Positions 7,218-17,600 of a stretch of 64,000 nt of DNA are shown piece by piece. Numbering within the stretch: position 1 is the stretch's first letter; every line of letters begins with the position of its first letter. Location: the NCBI GenBank assembly GCA_963724065.1, contig CAVRTB010000002.1:1-64000 (forward strand), given 5' to 3'. Made by a program: the position numbers and the translations under genes. This stretch comes from DASRIA01 sp963724065. GTDB taxonomy: Bacteria; Actinomycetota; Thermoleophilia; Solirubrobacterales; JBBDJG01. The notes beneath the pieces were generated by a model that made no database searches, was not told the DNA's origin, and was given only the letters and a program-made list of their open reading frames with translations.

Positions 7218-10200
7218 ATGTACCAGGAGCTCCACGCGCACTCCGCTTACTCGTTCCTCGACGGCGCGTCCTCGCCGGAGGAGATCGCGGCGGCCGCGGC
7301 GGTGCACGGCTACGAGGCCGTCGCGCTCACCGACCACGACGGTCTTCACGGGTCGATGGAGTTCGCGCACGCGTGCCGGGGGCTGGGACTCAAGTCGATC
7401 ACGGGCGCCGAGATGACCCTGGACGACGACTCGCACCTGACGCTGCTCGCCGCCGACCGCGCGGGCTACTCCAACCTCTGCCGGCTGCTCACGCACGCGC
7501 ACGCGCGCACGCGCGTGAACCCACGCGAGCGCACCGATCCGCGCGTCACGCTCGAGCAGGTCGAGCGCCATGCGGAGGGGATCGTGTGCCTGTCCGGCTG
7601 CGCCCGCGCCGGCGCGGCCGGGCGTCATGGGCCTCGGCTGCTCGCCGCGTTCGGGCGCGAGCGCCTCCGCATCGAGCTCCAGCGCCCGTACTGGCGCCAC
7701 GACCGCGCGCGCAACCGCGCGCTCGCGCAGGTCGCCGCGCGCCTCGGCGTGCCGTGCGTCGCGACCGGGAACGTGCACTCCCACCACCCGGACCGCGCGC
7801 GGCTCCAGGACGCGTTCGTGGCAGCCCGCCTGCTCTTCCCCATCGACCAGACCGAGCCCCAGCGGCGCGGCAACAGCACGTCGGTGATGGTCTCCCCCGC
7901 CGAGATGGCCGCCCGGTTCGCGGAGCATCCGGACGCGGTCGCGGAGACCGCGCGGATCGCGCAGCGGATCGAGTTCGACCTCACGCGTGACCTCGGCTAC
8001 CGCTACCCGGGCTCGGAGGACCCCGACGCCGACCGCAAGCTCGCCGAGCTGTGCGGGGCGCGATTGCACGAGCGCTATCCGCGGGGCGGCGAGAACGGCG
8101 AGGCGGCCGCGCGCCTGACCGAGGAGCTGCGCGTGATCTCGAAGCTCGGGCTCTCGGGCTTCTTCGTGCTCCACCACGACATGCTCGAGCTGGCGCGCGA
8201 GGTCGCGGCCGAGGTGCGCGGCCGTAGCGAGGCGCGCCGCCTGCTCCCCCCCGGCCGCGGGCGCGGCTCGAGCGTCAGCTCGATCGTCTGCTACCTCACC
8301 GGCCTCTCGCACATCGACCCGATCCGCAACAAGCTGCTGCTCGGGCGCTTCCTGCACGAGGAGATCACGTCGCTGCCGGACATCGACCTCGACTTCCCGC
8401 GCGACATCAGGGAGAAGCTGATCCCGCGCGTGCACGAGCGCTACGGGACCGAGCGCGCCGCGCTCGTGGCGGCGTTCGCGACGTATCGCTGGAAGGGCGT
8501 GATCCGCGACCTCGGCAAGGCGCTCGGCCTGCCGGCGGGCGAGATCGAGCGCGTCGCGCGCTCGGCGGACGTGTACGCGGATGCCGACGACTTCCTGCGG
8601 GGCGTGGACGAGGCGATCGGCGCGCGGCGCGCCGGCTCGGAGCGCTGGCGCGCGCTCGCCGAGCTCGGCCCCGAGGCGTACGGGCTCCCCCGCCATGCAT
8701 CCCAGCACCCGGGCGGCATGGTGATCTCGACCACGCCGCTGATCGACCTGTGCCCGGTGCAGCCGTCGGCGATGGAAGGGCGCAACCTCGTGCAGTGGGA
8801 CAAGGACTCGTGCGCCGACGCGGGCTTTCTCAAGATCGACCTGCTGGGATTGGGGATGCTCTCCGCGGTCGAGCGCTGCGTGGACGAGGTCGCGCGCGTG
8901 CGCGGCGAGCGGCTCGACCTCTCGCGCGTGGACTACAGCGACGAGGAGGTCTACGAGACGATCCAGAAGGCCGAGACGACGGGCGTCTTCCAGATCGAGA
9001 GCCGTGCGCAGATGCAGAGCCTGCGCCGCACCCAGCCGCGCAGCCTCGACGACCTCACGGTGCAGGTCGCGCTCGTGCGCCCGGGGCCGATCCAGGGTGG
9101 CGCGGTGCACCCCTATATAGAGAGGCGGGAGCGGCGCCGGGCCGACCCGGACTACGAGATCCCCCACGCCCACCCCCTGCTCGCGCCGGTGCTGGAGGAG
9201 ACGCTCGGCGTGATCGTCTTCCAGGACCAGGTGCTCGAGGTGTCGATGGCGCTTGCCGGGTTCTCCCCCGGCGAGGCCGAGGGCCTGCGCCGCGCGATGA
9301 GCCGCAAGCGCTCTGACGCGGCGATCCTCGTCCACCGCGACCGCTTCATCGAGGGCGCGATCGAGCGCGGCGTCGAGCGCGAGGTGGCGGAGCGGATCTT
9401 CGAGCAGGTGCGCGGCTTCTCGGGCTTCGGGTTCCCGAAGGCGCACGCGGCCGCGTTCGGCCTGCTCGCCTACCAGTCGACGTGGCTGCGCGTGCACTAC
9501 GGCCCGGAGTTCCTGTGCGCGCTGCTGAACGAGCAGCCGATGGGCTTCTACCCGCCCGACGCGCTCGTGCACGAGGCGCAGCGGCGCGGCATGGAGGTGC
9601 TGGCGCCGCACGTCAACCGCAGCGATGCGGAGTGCCGGGTGGAGCGCTCGGGGAAAGTCGCCTCGCTGAAGACTTTGGTACCCCATGGGGTACCCAATCC
9701 TTCAGCGAGCGACCGGGGCGCCGATTTTCTCGGCGTGCGGATCGGGCTCGGTTACATCCAGGGGGTGAAGGAGGAGGAAGTGAAGGAGCTGGTGGCCGAG
9801 CGCGAGCGCGGGGGTCCCTATCGCGACGCCGGCGATCTCGCCGCGCGGTCGGGCGCCGGGCGCGGCACGCTCGAGCGCCTTGCGTGGGCCGGCGCCTGCG
9901 ACACGCTGGCGCGCCGCGAGGCGCTGTGGCAGATGGGCGTGGTGACGCCCGGCCGGTCGGTGCCCGGGGGCGTGCAGCTGTCGCTGCCGCTGTCCGCGCC
10001 GGACGCGCCCGCGCTGCGCGCGATGTCCGCGTGGGAGCGGCTGCTCGCGGACTACGGCTCGTTCAAGATCAGCATCGCCGAGCACCCGATGGCGCTGCTG
10101 CGCCCGGACCTGCCGCAGGCCGTGGGCAGCACCGCGCTCGAGCGCGTGCCGCACGGCCGGCGCGTGCAGGTCGCCGGCCTCGTGGTCGCGCGCCAGCGGC

Positions 10201-10523
10201 CCGCGACCGCGAAGGGCGTGACGTTCATGCTGCTCGAGGACGAGTGGGGCACGATCAACCTGATCGTCGCGCCGCCGGTCTACCGGCGCCACCGCCTCGC
10301 CGTGCGCGCGGAGCCGTTCGTGCTCGCGAGCGGGCGCCTCGAGCGGCGCGGCGGCAACACCAACGTCGTGGTCGACGAGATCAGGGGCCTCGAGCGGCCC
10401 GACCTGCCGCTCGCCGACGTGAAGCACATCGAGCCGCCCGCGGGCCGCGAGACCGGCCGCGACACGGTCGGGGACCTGCGCGCCGTGCTGCCGCCGGTGC
10501 ACAGCTTCGGCCGGCGCGGGTGA
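7218..10523 (+). CDS. dnaE2: Error-prone DNA polymerase III alpha subunit DnaE2
   Basis: This 1101-residue C-family polymerase is the catalytic subunit for translesion synthesis. The PHP domain (about 1-210) opens with YQELHAHSAYSFLDGAS and has TDHDG. The palm carries PDIDLDF near residue 388 with two catalytic aspartates, and the fingers, HhH-like region and a C-terminal OB fold (VQVAGLVVARQRPATAKGVTF...) follow. LKTLVPHGVPNPSAS (about 816-831) is atypical for the family. It is encoded by a 46-bp palindromic repeat (9663-9708), apparently an in-frame insertion between the tiny-fingers/duplex-binding region and GVRIGLGYIQGV. It is third gene of an SOS operon. Confidence 0.93.
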   Translation: MYQELHAHSAYSFLDGASSPEEIAAAAAVHGYEAVALTDHDGLHGSMEFAHACRGLGLKSITGAEMTLDDDSHLTLLAADRAGYSNLCRLLTHAHARTRVNPRERTDPRVTLEQVERHAEGIVCLSGCARAGAAGRHGPRLLAAFGRERLRIELQRPYWRHDRARNRALAQVAARLGVPCVATGNVHSHHPDRARLQDAFVAARLLFPIDQTEPQRRGNSTSVMVSPAEMAARFAEHPDAVAETARIAQRIEFDLTRDLGYRYPGSEDPDADRKLAELCGARLHERYPRGGENGEAAARLTEELRVISKLGLSGFFVLHHDMLELAREVAAEVRGRSEARRLLPPGRGRGSSVSSIVCYLTGLSHIDPIRNKLLLGRFLHEEITSLPDIDLDFPRDIREKLIPRVHERYGTERAALVAAFATYRWKGVIRDLGKALGLPAGEIERVARSADVYADADDFLRGVDEAIGARRAGSERWRALAELGPEAYGLPRHASQHPGGMVISTTPLIDLCPVQPSAMEGRNLVQWDKDSCADAGFLKIDLLGLGMLSAVERCVDEVARVRGERLDLSRVDYSDEEVYETIQKAETTGVFQIESRAQMQSLRRTQPRSLDDLTVQVALVRPGPIQGGAVHPYIERRERRRADPDYEIPHAHPLLAPVLEETLGVIVFQDQVLEVSMALAGFSPGEAEGLRRAMSRKRSDAAILVHRDRFIEGAIERGVEREVAERIFEQVRGFSGFGFPKAHAAAFGLLAYQSTWLRVHYGPEFLCALLNEQPMGFYPPDALVHEAQRRGMEVLAPHVNRSDAECRVERSGKVASLKTLVPHGVPNPSASDRGADFLGVRIGLGYIQGVKEEEVKELVAERERGGPYRDAGDLAARSGAGRGTLERLAWAGACDTLARREALWQMGVVTPGRSVPGGVQLSLPLSAPDAPALRAMSAWERLLADYGSFKISIAEHPMALLRPDLPQAVGSTALERVPHGRRVQVAGLVVARQRPATAKGVTFMLLEDEWGTINLIVAPPVYRRHRLAVRAEPFVLASGRLERRGGNTNVVVDEIRGLERPDLPLADVKHIEPPAGRETGRDTVGDLRAVLPPVHSFGRRG
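9663..9708. repeat. 46-bp palindromic repeat R2, copy A, inside dnaE2
   Basis: The outer arms TCGCTGAAG (9663-9671) and CTTCAGCGA (9700-9708) are a perfect 9-bp inverted repeat. The loop contains the perfect 18-bp palindrome GGTACCCCATGGGGTACC (9677-9694). A copy with identical outer arms, identical total length and 39 of 46 matching bases lies at 59197-59242. Here it is translated as part of DnaE2 without breaking the frame. Confidence 0.85.
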
Positions 10524-10532
10524 TGGGCGGGG

Positions 10533-11336
10533 CTACGCCTGCGCCCGTACGCGCTCGGGCAGCTCGTCGGGCCGAAGTACCGAGCATCCCGGGTCGCGCA
10601 CCAGGTCGTATCCGCTGATCTTGTGCCCGAAGCTCTCCAGCACGACGTGCCACCACCGAGCGGCGTTCCAAAGGTGCTCCGGCGCGCTGTTGCGCTCCGA
10701 GGCGCCAGGCGCGAGGTCGATGCCGATCGCCTCGAAGCAGTACTGCACGAACGCCGTCGACGGCTCGGGGACGCCCTCGCGCAGCGGGTTGGGGACCGCG
10801 CCTCCCGACCACAGGTAGGCCTGCCAGACCCCCAATGTCTGCCAGAGGTCGTAGCGCAGCCTGTCCTCGTTCAGCTTCGTCATCGCCCGCTCCAGCACTT
10901 TGTCGCGCTGCCCCTCCTTCACCCCGACGGCGAGCACGGCGAGGTTCGCGTACACCACCTCGTCCGCGTATGACCCGAGGGTCGCGTCGGTTACCGCGTT
11001 GGACGCCGGATCGGGAAAGGCTCCCGTGTGCGGATGGAGGGTGACCTCGCGCACCGGCACATCGAGGACCTTATCTCCGCCCGGCTCGAGGATCATGAAG
11101 GCGTGCGACCAAGCGCTCGGCCGCATGTCCCAGCGCATGATCTCCTGGGCGCGCCGCAGGGTGACACCCGGGATGTCGCGGTGGCCGACGAGGCCGATCA
11201 TCACCTGCGCTTCGCTCTCGCTCTGCGCTCCCAGCGCTCGCTCGAAGAACTCGCGATTCGAAGTCTGCGTCCGCTCGAGCGCGGTGGCGGGCCGGACTGC
11301 AGGGTTCGGCTGGTACTCCCCAGAGTGCATGACCAT
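10533..11336 (-). CDS. Unknown protein, possible permuted papain-like (YiiX/NlpC-P60 type) fold
   Basis: This is a 267-residue protein without a signal peptide. The ATG at 11336 follows GAGGGAGG; an ATG at 11354 overlapping the upstream TAA is an alternative. WSHAFMILEPGGDKVLDVP (a His on a predicted strand) comes before STAFVQYCFEAIGIDLAPG (a Cys on a helix). That His-then-Cys order is typical of circularly permuted NlpC/P60 or DUF830-like enzymes. The assignment is weak and made by eye. It is last in the operon regulator-catalase-desaturase-PhoD-this gene, so it may share a role in lipid or envelope turnover. Confidence 0.5.
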   Translation of the reverse strand: MVMHSGEYQPNPAVRPATALERTQTSNREFFERALGAQSESEAQVMIGLVGHRDIPGVTLRRAQEIMRWDMRPSAWSHAFMILEPGGDKVLDVPVREVTLHPHTGAFPDPASNAVTDATLGSYADEVVYANLAVLAVGVKEGQRDKVLERAMTKLNEDRLRYDLWQTLGVWQAYLWSGGAVPNPLREGVPEPSTAFVQYCFEAIGIDLAPGASERNSAPEHLWNAARWWHVVLESFGHKISGYDLVRDPGCSVLRPDELPERVRAQA

Positions 11337-11353
11337 GGTTCCTCCCTCGCGCA

Positions 11354-12733
11354 TTAGCGCAGTTGGATCTCCCAACTGTGGACCGGGCGGATCTCGCCTT
11401 CGCGCGGCGATGGGACACCGCGCGCCTGCTTCACGCTCCACAACTCGAGCTCGAACCGCACCCGCCCGTTGGTGCCCTCGCTCATCCGCACGGCGCCGAC
11501 GTGGTTCGACGACAGCGGACCGCCGCCGACCAACCTGACGGTCCAAAGCGGCTGACCCGGGGGTTGCAGCTTGCCGGGCGGTTTCCCGTCCGAGCCGAGG
11601 AACGGCGCCTTCATCACGAGCGAGGCGGGCGAGGCGACGAACTCGTGCACCTCGGCGCCCGGCATGCCCGCGATCTCACCGACGGAGTGTCTGCCCTTGT
11701 GGATGTCGCCTGCGACGATCAGGACGTCGTGGGGGCGGCCGTCGCCTGTGTTGCCACGCAGGGCTCCCTCGAGCAGCGACCGCAACTGCGCCTGATCGGG
11801 CCCAAAGTCGGCGAGCGAGCGATCCGATCCGCCGCCGCGAGCCTGATACAGCGGCTGCGCAAGCACGAGCACGCCCGGCCCGGTCAGGCCGTGAAACCAG
11901 GTCTCGAGATCGACCCACTCGGCCGCCGGAAAGAAGTGAGAAGCCGCGTTGCCGGCCACGGTGCGTTGCGAGCGACTGTCCGACACAAAGAACCCCACGC
12001 GACCGACGACGAAATCGAAGTAGCGCTGCCCGCTTGGATTGGCGCTTCCCTGGTAGTGGTCGTAGAGGGCCTGCGCCGCGCGCGTGGAGGTGTCCCGCCA
12101 GCCCCGACGGAAAGCCCAGGGCGGGTGAAACTGGCGCTCGGGGTAGCTGTTCCAGAACTCGTGGTCGTCGGGCGTGAACATCGTCGGGCACGCCTGGAGG
12201 GCCTTTTGATAGCCCGTGTCCCCCCAATACTCCGCGTAGCGTTCGGCGTAGAACTTGGCAAGCCCGGTCAAAACGCTGCGCGCGTAGGGCCAGTCCGTGT
12301 AGACCTGATCGCCGATCAGGAGCTTGAATGCGGGTTTGACCTTCTTTGCCAGCTCCGCGACCGTCGCGCCGTATCGACCTTGCTTGTCGCCGTTGCGATA
12401 GAAGCACGACGACACGAGGAAGTTCACGCCTCCGTCGAGGCTCGCGGGCAACGTACGCCAGGAGAACCGGCCGGCCTCCGGGATCGCCACGTCGTAACGC
12501 GCCCCGGGGTGGGGCTGGTCGAGCGTCAGGGTCAGCACGCCGGCGCGCCGGCCGACGTGCTGGACCACCGGCAGACGGTCCCATGCGGTGGATGTCGCCT
12601 GCTCCTGGCCGGCCAGCTCGACCGTGACGGGATCCGGTTCGCGGTCGTCCGTTCCCAGCCGCGAGTACCAGATGCGCCAGCCCGCACCGTCCAGCAAGGG
12701 CGCACCGGGGACGACCCACATATCAGTCGGCAT
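11354..12733 (-). CDS. PhoD-like metallophosphatase
   Basis: This 459-residue protein has an N-terminal Ig/fibronectin-like part (about 1-100). The metallophosphoesterase core follows, with NFLVSSCFYRNGD, LIGDQVYTDW near residue 143, TPDDHEFWNSYPE near 191 and VAGDIHKGRHS near 344, the metal-binding motifs of PhoD-type alkaline phosphatases. No Tat signal with twin Arg is visible at the N-terminus, which is unusual for PhoD and suggests a cytoplasmic or atypically located enzyme. A phosphodiesterase or phospholipase-D-like substrate is possible. Its start overlaps the desaturase stop by 11 nt, indicating coupled translation. Confidence 0.8.
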   Translation of the reverse strand: MPTDMWVVPGAPLLDGAGWRIWYSRLGTDDREPDPVTVELAGQEQATSTAWDRLPVVQHVGRRAGVLTLTLDQPHPGARYDVAIPEAGRFSWRTLPASLDGGVNFLVSSCFYRNGDKQGRYGATVAELAKKVKPAFKLLIGDQVYTDWPYARSVLTGLAKFYAERYAEYWGDTGYQKALQACPTMFTPDDHEFWNSYPERQFHPPWAFRRGWRDTSTRAAQALYDHYQGSANPSGQRYFDFVVGRVGFFVSDSRSQRTVAGNAASHFFPAAEWVDLETWFHGLTGPGVLVLAQPLYQARGGGSDRSLADFGPDQAQLRSLLEGALRGNTGDGRPHDVLIVAGDIHKGRHSVGEIAGMPGAEVHEFVASPASLVMKAPFLGSDGKPPGKLQPPGQPLWTVRLVGGGPLSSNHVGAVRMSEGTNGRVRFELELWSVKQARGVPSPREGEIRPVHSWEIQLR

Positions 12734-13646
12734 GACCGGCCTCCCAGCGGCCCTGGGAGCCGGCGCTGGAGAGCAGCTTCCGCGCTTGCCGGTCAGGGCT
12801 GACGCGGCGGACGTTCCATGCCAGCCCGAGGCGCTCCAACAGGCGGATCAGCCACCCCGCGGGATCCAGCTCACGGCGTTTCAAACCGTGGAAGGCCGAA
12901 GTCGGGAACGCGTGGTGGTTGTTGTGCCATGCCTCGCCGAAGCTGAACGGCGCGAGCCAGAATACGTTGCGGGATTCGTCACCGGTATCGAAGCGCCGCC
13001 GCCCCAGGAAGTGGCAGAGCGAGTTGATCGCGAACGTCGTGTGATGCCCAAGGAAGATGCGCACGGCGCCTCCCCAAAGGAGGGCTATCAGCGCACCCTC
13101 GAGGGTGCCGCTGACGGCGAAGCCGATCGCGAACGGCACGGCGAGGCCCATCAGGACCCAGACCGCAAAGAAGCGATGCACGAACACCATTGCGGGGTCC
13201 GCGAGCAGGTCGCGCGCGTAACGGTCGAAGGCGGCACGATCCGGGCCGAAGATCCAGCCGACGTGCGCGTGCCACAGCCCGGAGACCGCGCCACGGACAC
13301 CCTCACGCCCGGACAGGTGCGGGCTGTGGGGGTCCCCTTCCTCGTCGCTGTACGCGTGGTGCTTGCGGTGGTTCGTGACCCACCTGATCACCGGACCCTG
13401 CAACGCCATCGACCCGCAGATCCCCAGCGCGATCCGCACCGGTTGCACGGTCTCGAACGAGCGGTGCGCGAAGAGCCGGTGATAGCCGACCGTGATCCCG
13501 ACGCCGGACAGCAGGTACAGCACGCACGTGATCGCGAGCGCCTCAGGGCCTACGAGACTCCCCCACAGGAGCACGATCGCGAGCGCGAAGCCCGCCACCG
13601 GGAAGAACACGCCGAGCACGTTGACCGCCTGCTTCGTGCGGCTCAT
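12723..13646 (-). CDS. Acyl-CoA delta-9 type fatty acid desaturase
   Basis: This is a 307-residue integral membrane di-iron enzyme. The three histidine boxes are HRLFAHRSF near residue 55, HRKHH near 92 (followed by AYSDEEGDPHSP) and HNNHH near 240 (followed by AFPTSAFHG), which is the acyl-CoA/acyl-lipid delta-9 desaturase pattern. Hydrophobic pairs at about 8-45 and 140-190 give the four-helix topology. It introduces a cis double bond into a long acyl chain using electrons from ferredoxin or a flavin reductase. The start overlaps the catalase-like stop by 4 nt (ATGA). It is one of three desaturases in the window. Confidence 0.9.
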   Translation of the reverse strand: MSRTKQAVNVLGVFFPVAGFALAIVLLWGSLVGPEALAITCVLYLLSGVGITVGYHRLFAHRSFETVQPVRIALGICGSMALQGPVIRWVTNHRKHHAYSDEEGDPHSPHLSGREGVRGAVSGLWHAHVGWIFGPDRAAFDRYARDLLADPAMVFVHRFFAVWVLMGLAVPFAIGFAVSGTLEGALIALLWGGAVRIFLGHHTTFAINSLCHFLGRRRFDTGDESRNVFWLAPFSFGEAWHNNHHAFPTSAFHGLKRRELDPAGWLIRLLERLGLAWNVRRVSPDRQARKLLSSAGSQGRWEAGHAD

Positions 13647-14653
13647 GCCTCGCAGTCGTAGGGCGTCTTGCCGGTCCGTTGGCGAAACGAATGCTCGTAC
13701 GCGCGGGCGCGGAATCCGAGGATCGCATCCCTGTCCGTCGGGGCCTCGATCCCGTCGACCATGTGCGTCGGGTCGAACGAGAGCGTGTCGCCGTTGCGGC
13801 GACGCTGGTCATCGAGACCGGTCAACTCGATCATGCCTGCCAGCAGGAAGCGCTTGCACCGGTGCTCGGCTCCTGCCGGCGTGATCTTTCCCTTGCGCTT
13901 GTCGGGCCAGGGCCTCGCCGGATTGAAGACCCGGTCACGCGTCCAGTCCTCCTGCGACGCGATCTGGGCCTCGAGCTTGAAAGCGAACGGGTTCTCCGGA
14001 ATGCGCCCGAGACGCTCGTACAGGTCGCGCTGCATATAGTCGCGCTCGCGCCATGGTCCGAGCAATGCGCGGCGCTCCCCCTCCTCCGGCGTCAGCACAT
14101 AACGCACGTAGTGCTCCTCGCCGGCCTTGTTGATCCAGCGGAAGGCGTGCAGCCCCCTGTAGGTCAGATGCGCGTAGCTGTGGGCGGGGCGCATGAACAT
14201 AGTCGCGAGCGTCGGCCTGATCGCGTCCCGGTGGGAGGCGAGGAAGCGCACCAGCTTCAGCAGCCGCGGCTTCGCAACCGCGCCCGGCCGCTTGCGCCGG
14301 AAGATCTTGTTGAGCTTCACGAAGTCCGCCGGACTCGACACGAAGAAGCACGGCAGGGTGACCGCAACGATGTCGGTCCATTCGCCGTCGCGAAGGTGGA
14401 AGCGGACCGCCATTCCGTGAGCGTCGCGGCCGCCGTCGGGAACCTCGGGATCGCCAGACGCGTTGGAGAACCGCACCGTGACCGGTACGGAGTCCGCCCG
14501 CATGTGCCGGGCGCGGGTTAGCTCCTTCGCGTGGGCTGTCGGCGTGAAGACCCCGTGGCAGATCGTGCCCGTCGCGTGCGCGGCCCGCGCGCCGCGGTGA
14601 CATCCGAAGACCTCGTGGATCGCGTGGACCGCGTCAGCCGGCGTGGGCTCCAT
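13643..14653 (-). CDS. Small catalase-related haemoprotein
   Basis: This 336-residue member of the catalase fold is much shorter than true clade catalases (about 480-700). HATGTICHGVFTPT near residue 26 carries the distal His. RFSNASGDPEVPDGGRDAHGMAVRF near 80 is the catalase core with the conserved Asn region. FRARAYEHSF near the C-terminus supplies the candidate proximal Tyr haem ligand and the Arg preceding it. Minimal catalase-related proteins of this size are known as organic-hydroperoxide peroxidases or, in corals, allene oxide synthase domains. The neighbouring desaturase and the island's lipase and peroxidase suggest fatty-acid hydroperoxides as substrates; this is inference. Confidence 0.8.
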   Translation of the reverse strand: MEPTPADAVHAIHEVFGCHRGARAAHATGTICHGVFTPTAHAKELTRARHMRADSVPVTVRFSNASGDPEVPDGGRDAHGMAVRFHLRDGEWTDIVAVTLPCFFVSSPADFVKLNKIFRRKRPGAVAKPRLLKLVRFLASHRDAIRPTLATMFMRPAHSYAHLTYRGLHAFRWINKAGEEHYVRYVLTPEEGERRALLGPWRERDYMQRDLYERLGRIPENPFAFKLEAQIASQEDWTRDRVFNPARPWPDKRKGKITPAGAEHRCKRFLLAGMIELTGLDDQRRRNGDTLSFDPTHMVDGIEAPTDRDAILGFRARAYEHSFRQRTGKTPYDCEA

Positions 14654-14662
14654 GAGCGGACC

Positions 14663-17600
14663 CTAACTTCCTTCGACGCGCCAGTCGAGAGGATTGCGTG
14701 GGTCGGGCTCGTAGCTGCAGAACGTGCCCGTATGGATCGTCGCCTCGAGCTCGTGGCCGAGCGCGTGATCGTGCTCGGCCACCCGCTTTATCGCCGTGCG
14801 GATCGCCTTCGTCACGCTCACGCGTGCGCGCTCGACGTTCGATGCGGCGCGACGGTCGCGCCCTCCCAGCCCGACCGCCCCGGCCAGTTCCCGCGCGACG
14901 AACCGGATCTCCTCACGTGCGCGCGCTGCCCGTTCCGGATCGTTGAAGGACTCGGCCTCCTCGACCTCGTCACGCAACCCCTCGAGCCGCTGCCGATAGG
15001 CGGCCTTCGCCTCGGCGTCGAGCAACGGGCCCGCATCCTCGCCTGCCCGCTCCGTCATCTCGAGACCGGTCGCATCCGCGTCGCCGCGTGCGCCGGGATG
15101 ACCGTCGTCGCGTGCCAGCTCGGCGGCGTGGATTTCGATGCCCGGGTTGCCGAGCAGCGTCGCGAGACACCGGACTCCCTTGCTGTCGCGAACGCGGACC
15201 GACCGCTGCTCGAAGTCGAATGCCCACACGTCGCCCTCGCGGCGCAGGCGGGCGCCGTCCCTGACGTTGACCGCTCGGTGAGGCTCGGCGAGCGGCATGC
15301 CGGCGCCGCCGAGTGCGGCGCGCCGCGCGTCGATCCGCTCGACGATCCGATCGAGCCCCAGGTCACCCGCGATCGCCTCCGCCTCGGCGAGCAACGCGAC
15401 GGCCTGTTCCCGGTCACCGTGAGTGTCGCGGCGAGCCAGCATCTCGGCCTCGTCGAGGTGCGCCTGAAGCACGATCGGCTGTGATGCCATCCTCGCGCCG
15501 GCGGCGCGGGCCGCCTCGAAGTGCGCGGCGGCGGCCTGCCATTCGCCGCGGGTGCCCGCCAGAAGTCCGAGGTACCGTGCGACCGGGCCCGCGAAGCCCG
15601 CCTGGCCGCCCGTGGCGTTTCGCTCGGCGAACGGCAGCAGTAACTGGTAGAGGCGCTCTGCGCGAGCCGCATCCCCGATCCGTGAACAGACGTCAGCAAG
15701 CAGCGTGACCGCGATGATGAAGCCGTTGTAGCGGGGGATGTCCGTGAAGTCGCGCGCCGCCATGCGCTCGAATCCGCGGCGGGCCTCTGCGTCGTAGCCA
15801 AGCTCGCAGCAGAGAAGGAGGAGCGCCGCGGGCCAGGCCGGCGTGGAGTCGCCCGCGGCGATCCGGCGAGTCGGCTCCTCGAGCTCCTCCAGCCGCCCCT
15901 GCGGCCATCGAACCGAGACAGCTCGGTAGTCGCCAGGATCTGGATCGTCGGGTCGCGCAGGCGCGACCCCTCCTGGTACGCCTCGGTGGTAAGCCGCTCG
16001 GCATCCGCGTAGCGTCCCTCGACGACGGCGTGCCGCGAACGGTGGATTCGGACATATGCCGCGGTTCGCGGGTCCGCGGTCTCCGCCGGACTCAGCTCGA
16101 GGGCGCGGACCGCGGATTCCGCGGCGCCGAGGTCGCCCAGGCACACAAGGAAGTCGATCTGCCGGTTGCGCGCGCTCAGCTCCAACTCGCGGTCACCTGT
16201 GCACTCGACCAGCTCGAGCACCTCGTTCATCCAGGCGAGGTCGCGCTCGGTGTGGTCCGGGCCCCACGTCGCGAGCTGTGCGTTGCTGAGCACATGGACG
16301 AGCACAGCAGGCTCGCCCACCCGGCGTGCCATGGACACAGCCTCCTCCGCGAGCGCGGCGCGGCGCGCGTCCGTCCCGGGCCAGTAGTAGAGCGAGGCGG
16401 CGAGACGTGCTATCACCTTCGCCCGGAGCGCGCCGTCCTCGTCACCGAGGCGCTCGAGCGCCTCGGTGAGCACGCCGCTGGGCTGATCGTCCAGCACGCC
16501 GATGCCGCGGGGATACGCACGAATCAACAGGCCGGCCGTCGCCAGCTGTTCGGGCTCGTTCACTGCGGCTGCCGCCGTGGCGGCGGCGATCAGCGAGTCA
16601 CGCGCGGCGACATGGTCGGTTCTCGCGTATGCGCGGCCCAGCGCGAGCAGCAGGTCGGCCCTGCGTCCAGGATCGGGCTCGAGTTCCTCGCTAGCCTCGA
16701 GCGCGACCGCGTAGAGGTCAGCCGCCTGCTCGTAGGCGAACAGGCTCATCGCCTGATCGCCGGCCTTGGTCGCGAATCGGAGAGCCCGCTCCGGGTCGCC
16801 GCCGGGCGTGGCTTCGGCGAAGTGGTGGGCGAGCTCGATCAGGTGCTCAGGGGCCTCTCCGTAGGCTTGGAGCAGCGCCTCGCCGACCGCGCGATGCAAC
16901 CGTATGCGGCGCCCGGTGCCCAGCCCCGCGTAGAGCGTCTCGCGGATCAGGTTGTGGGTGAAGCGAAACCGGCCGATTGACCCGGGCACGGGGGCCACCA
17001 GCCCCGCCGCGACGGCCTCGTCGAGCAGGTCGATCGGATGCCGAACGCCGGACGCGGCCTCGGCCGTCGTCAACCGGAACTCGCGACCGACCACCGCCCC
17101 GGTCTCGAGCAACTCGATCGTGCCGGCGCCGAGTGGCTCGAAACGGCGCTCGATCGTCTCGCGCACGGTGTCGGGCAGCGGGAAGCCAAGTCCATGGTAT
17201 TCGCGCCCCCGTGACGGCGGGTCGGCCGTGCCGGCCAACATGACGACTTCGGCTGCGAACAGCGGGTTTCCCTCGGTCGTCTCGTGTAATGCGCGAATCG
17301 CTTCGGGGGGCCACGACCGGCCCGTCCTCAGCTCAACCAACCGCGCCACCTCGGCCTCGTCAAACCCGCGCAACAGGATTGTCGACGCCTCGTGCCGAAG
17401 CGTGCCGATCAATCGGTCGGCCTCCGGGCGTCGCCGCGCGGCAACCTCCTGGTACGCACCGAGCATCAGTATCGGCGCTGTTCCGATCCCGCGCGCGACG
17501 AAATCGAGCAGCAGTAGCGAGGCATGGTCGGCGCCGTGCAGATCGTCGAGCACGATCACCAGAGGGCTGGCGGCAGCCGCAACATGGAGGAAAGCGGCGA

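Noticed and set aside
7490..7520. CACGCGCACGCGCGCACGCGCG-like tandem appearance
   Set aside because: Simple codon repetition (His, Ala, Arg) within the DnaE2 PHP domain; too short and imperfect for a repeat array.
6918..9686. 922-codon minus-strand open frame antisense to dnaE2
   Set aside because: Composition is typical of a high-GC mirror frame and it covers the clearly conserved DnaE2 polymerase motifs on the other strand.
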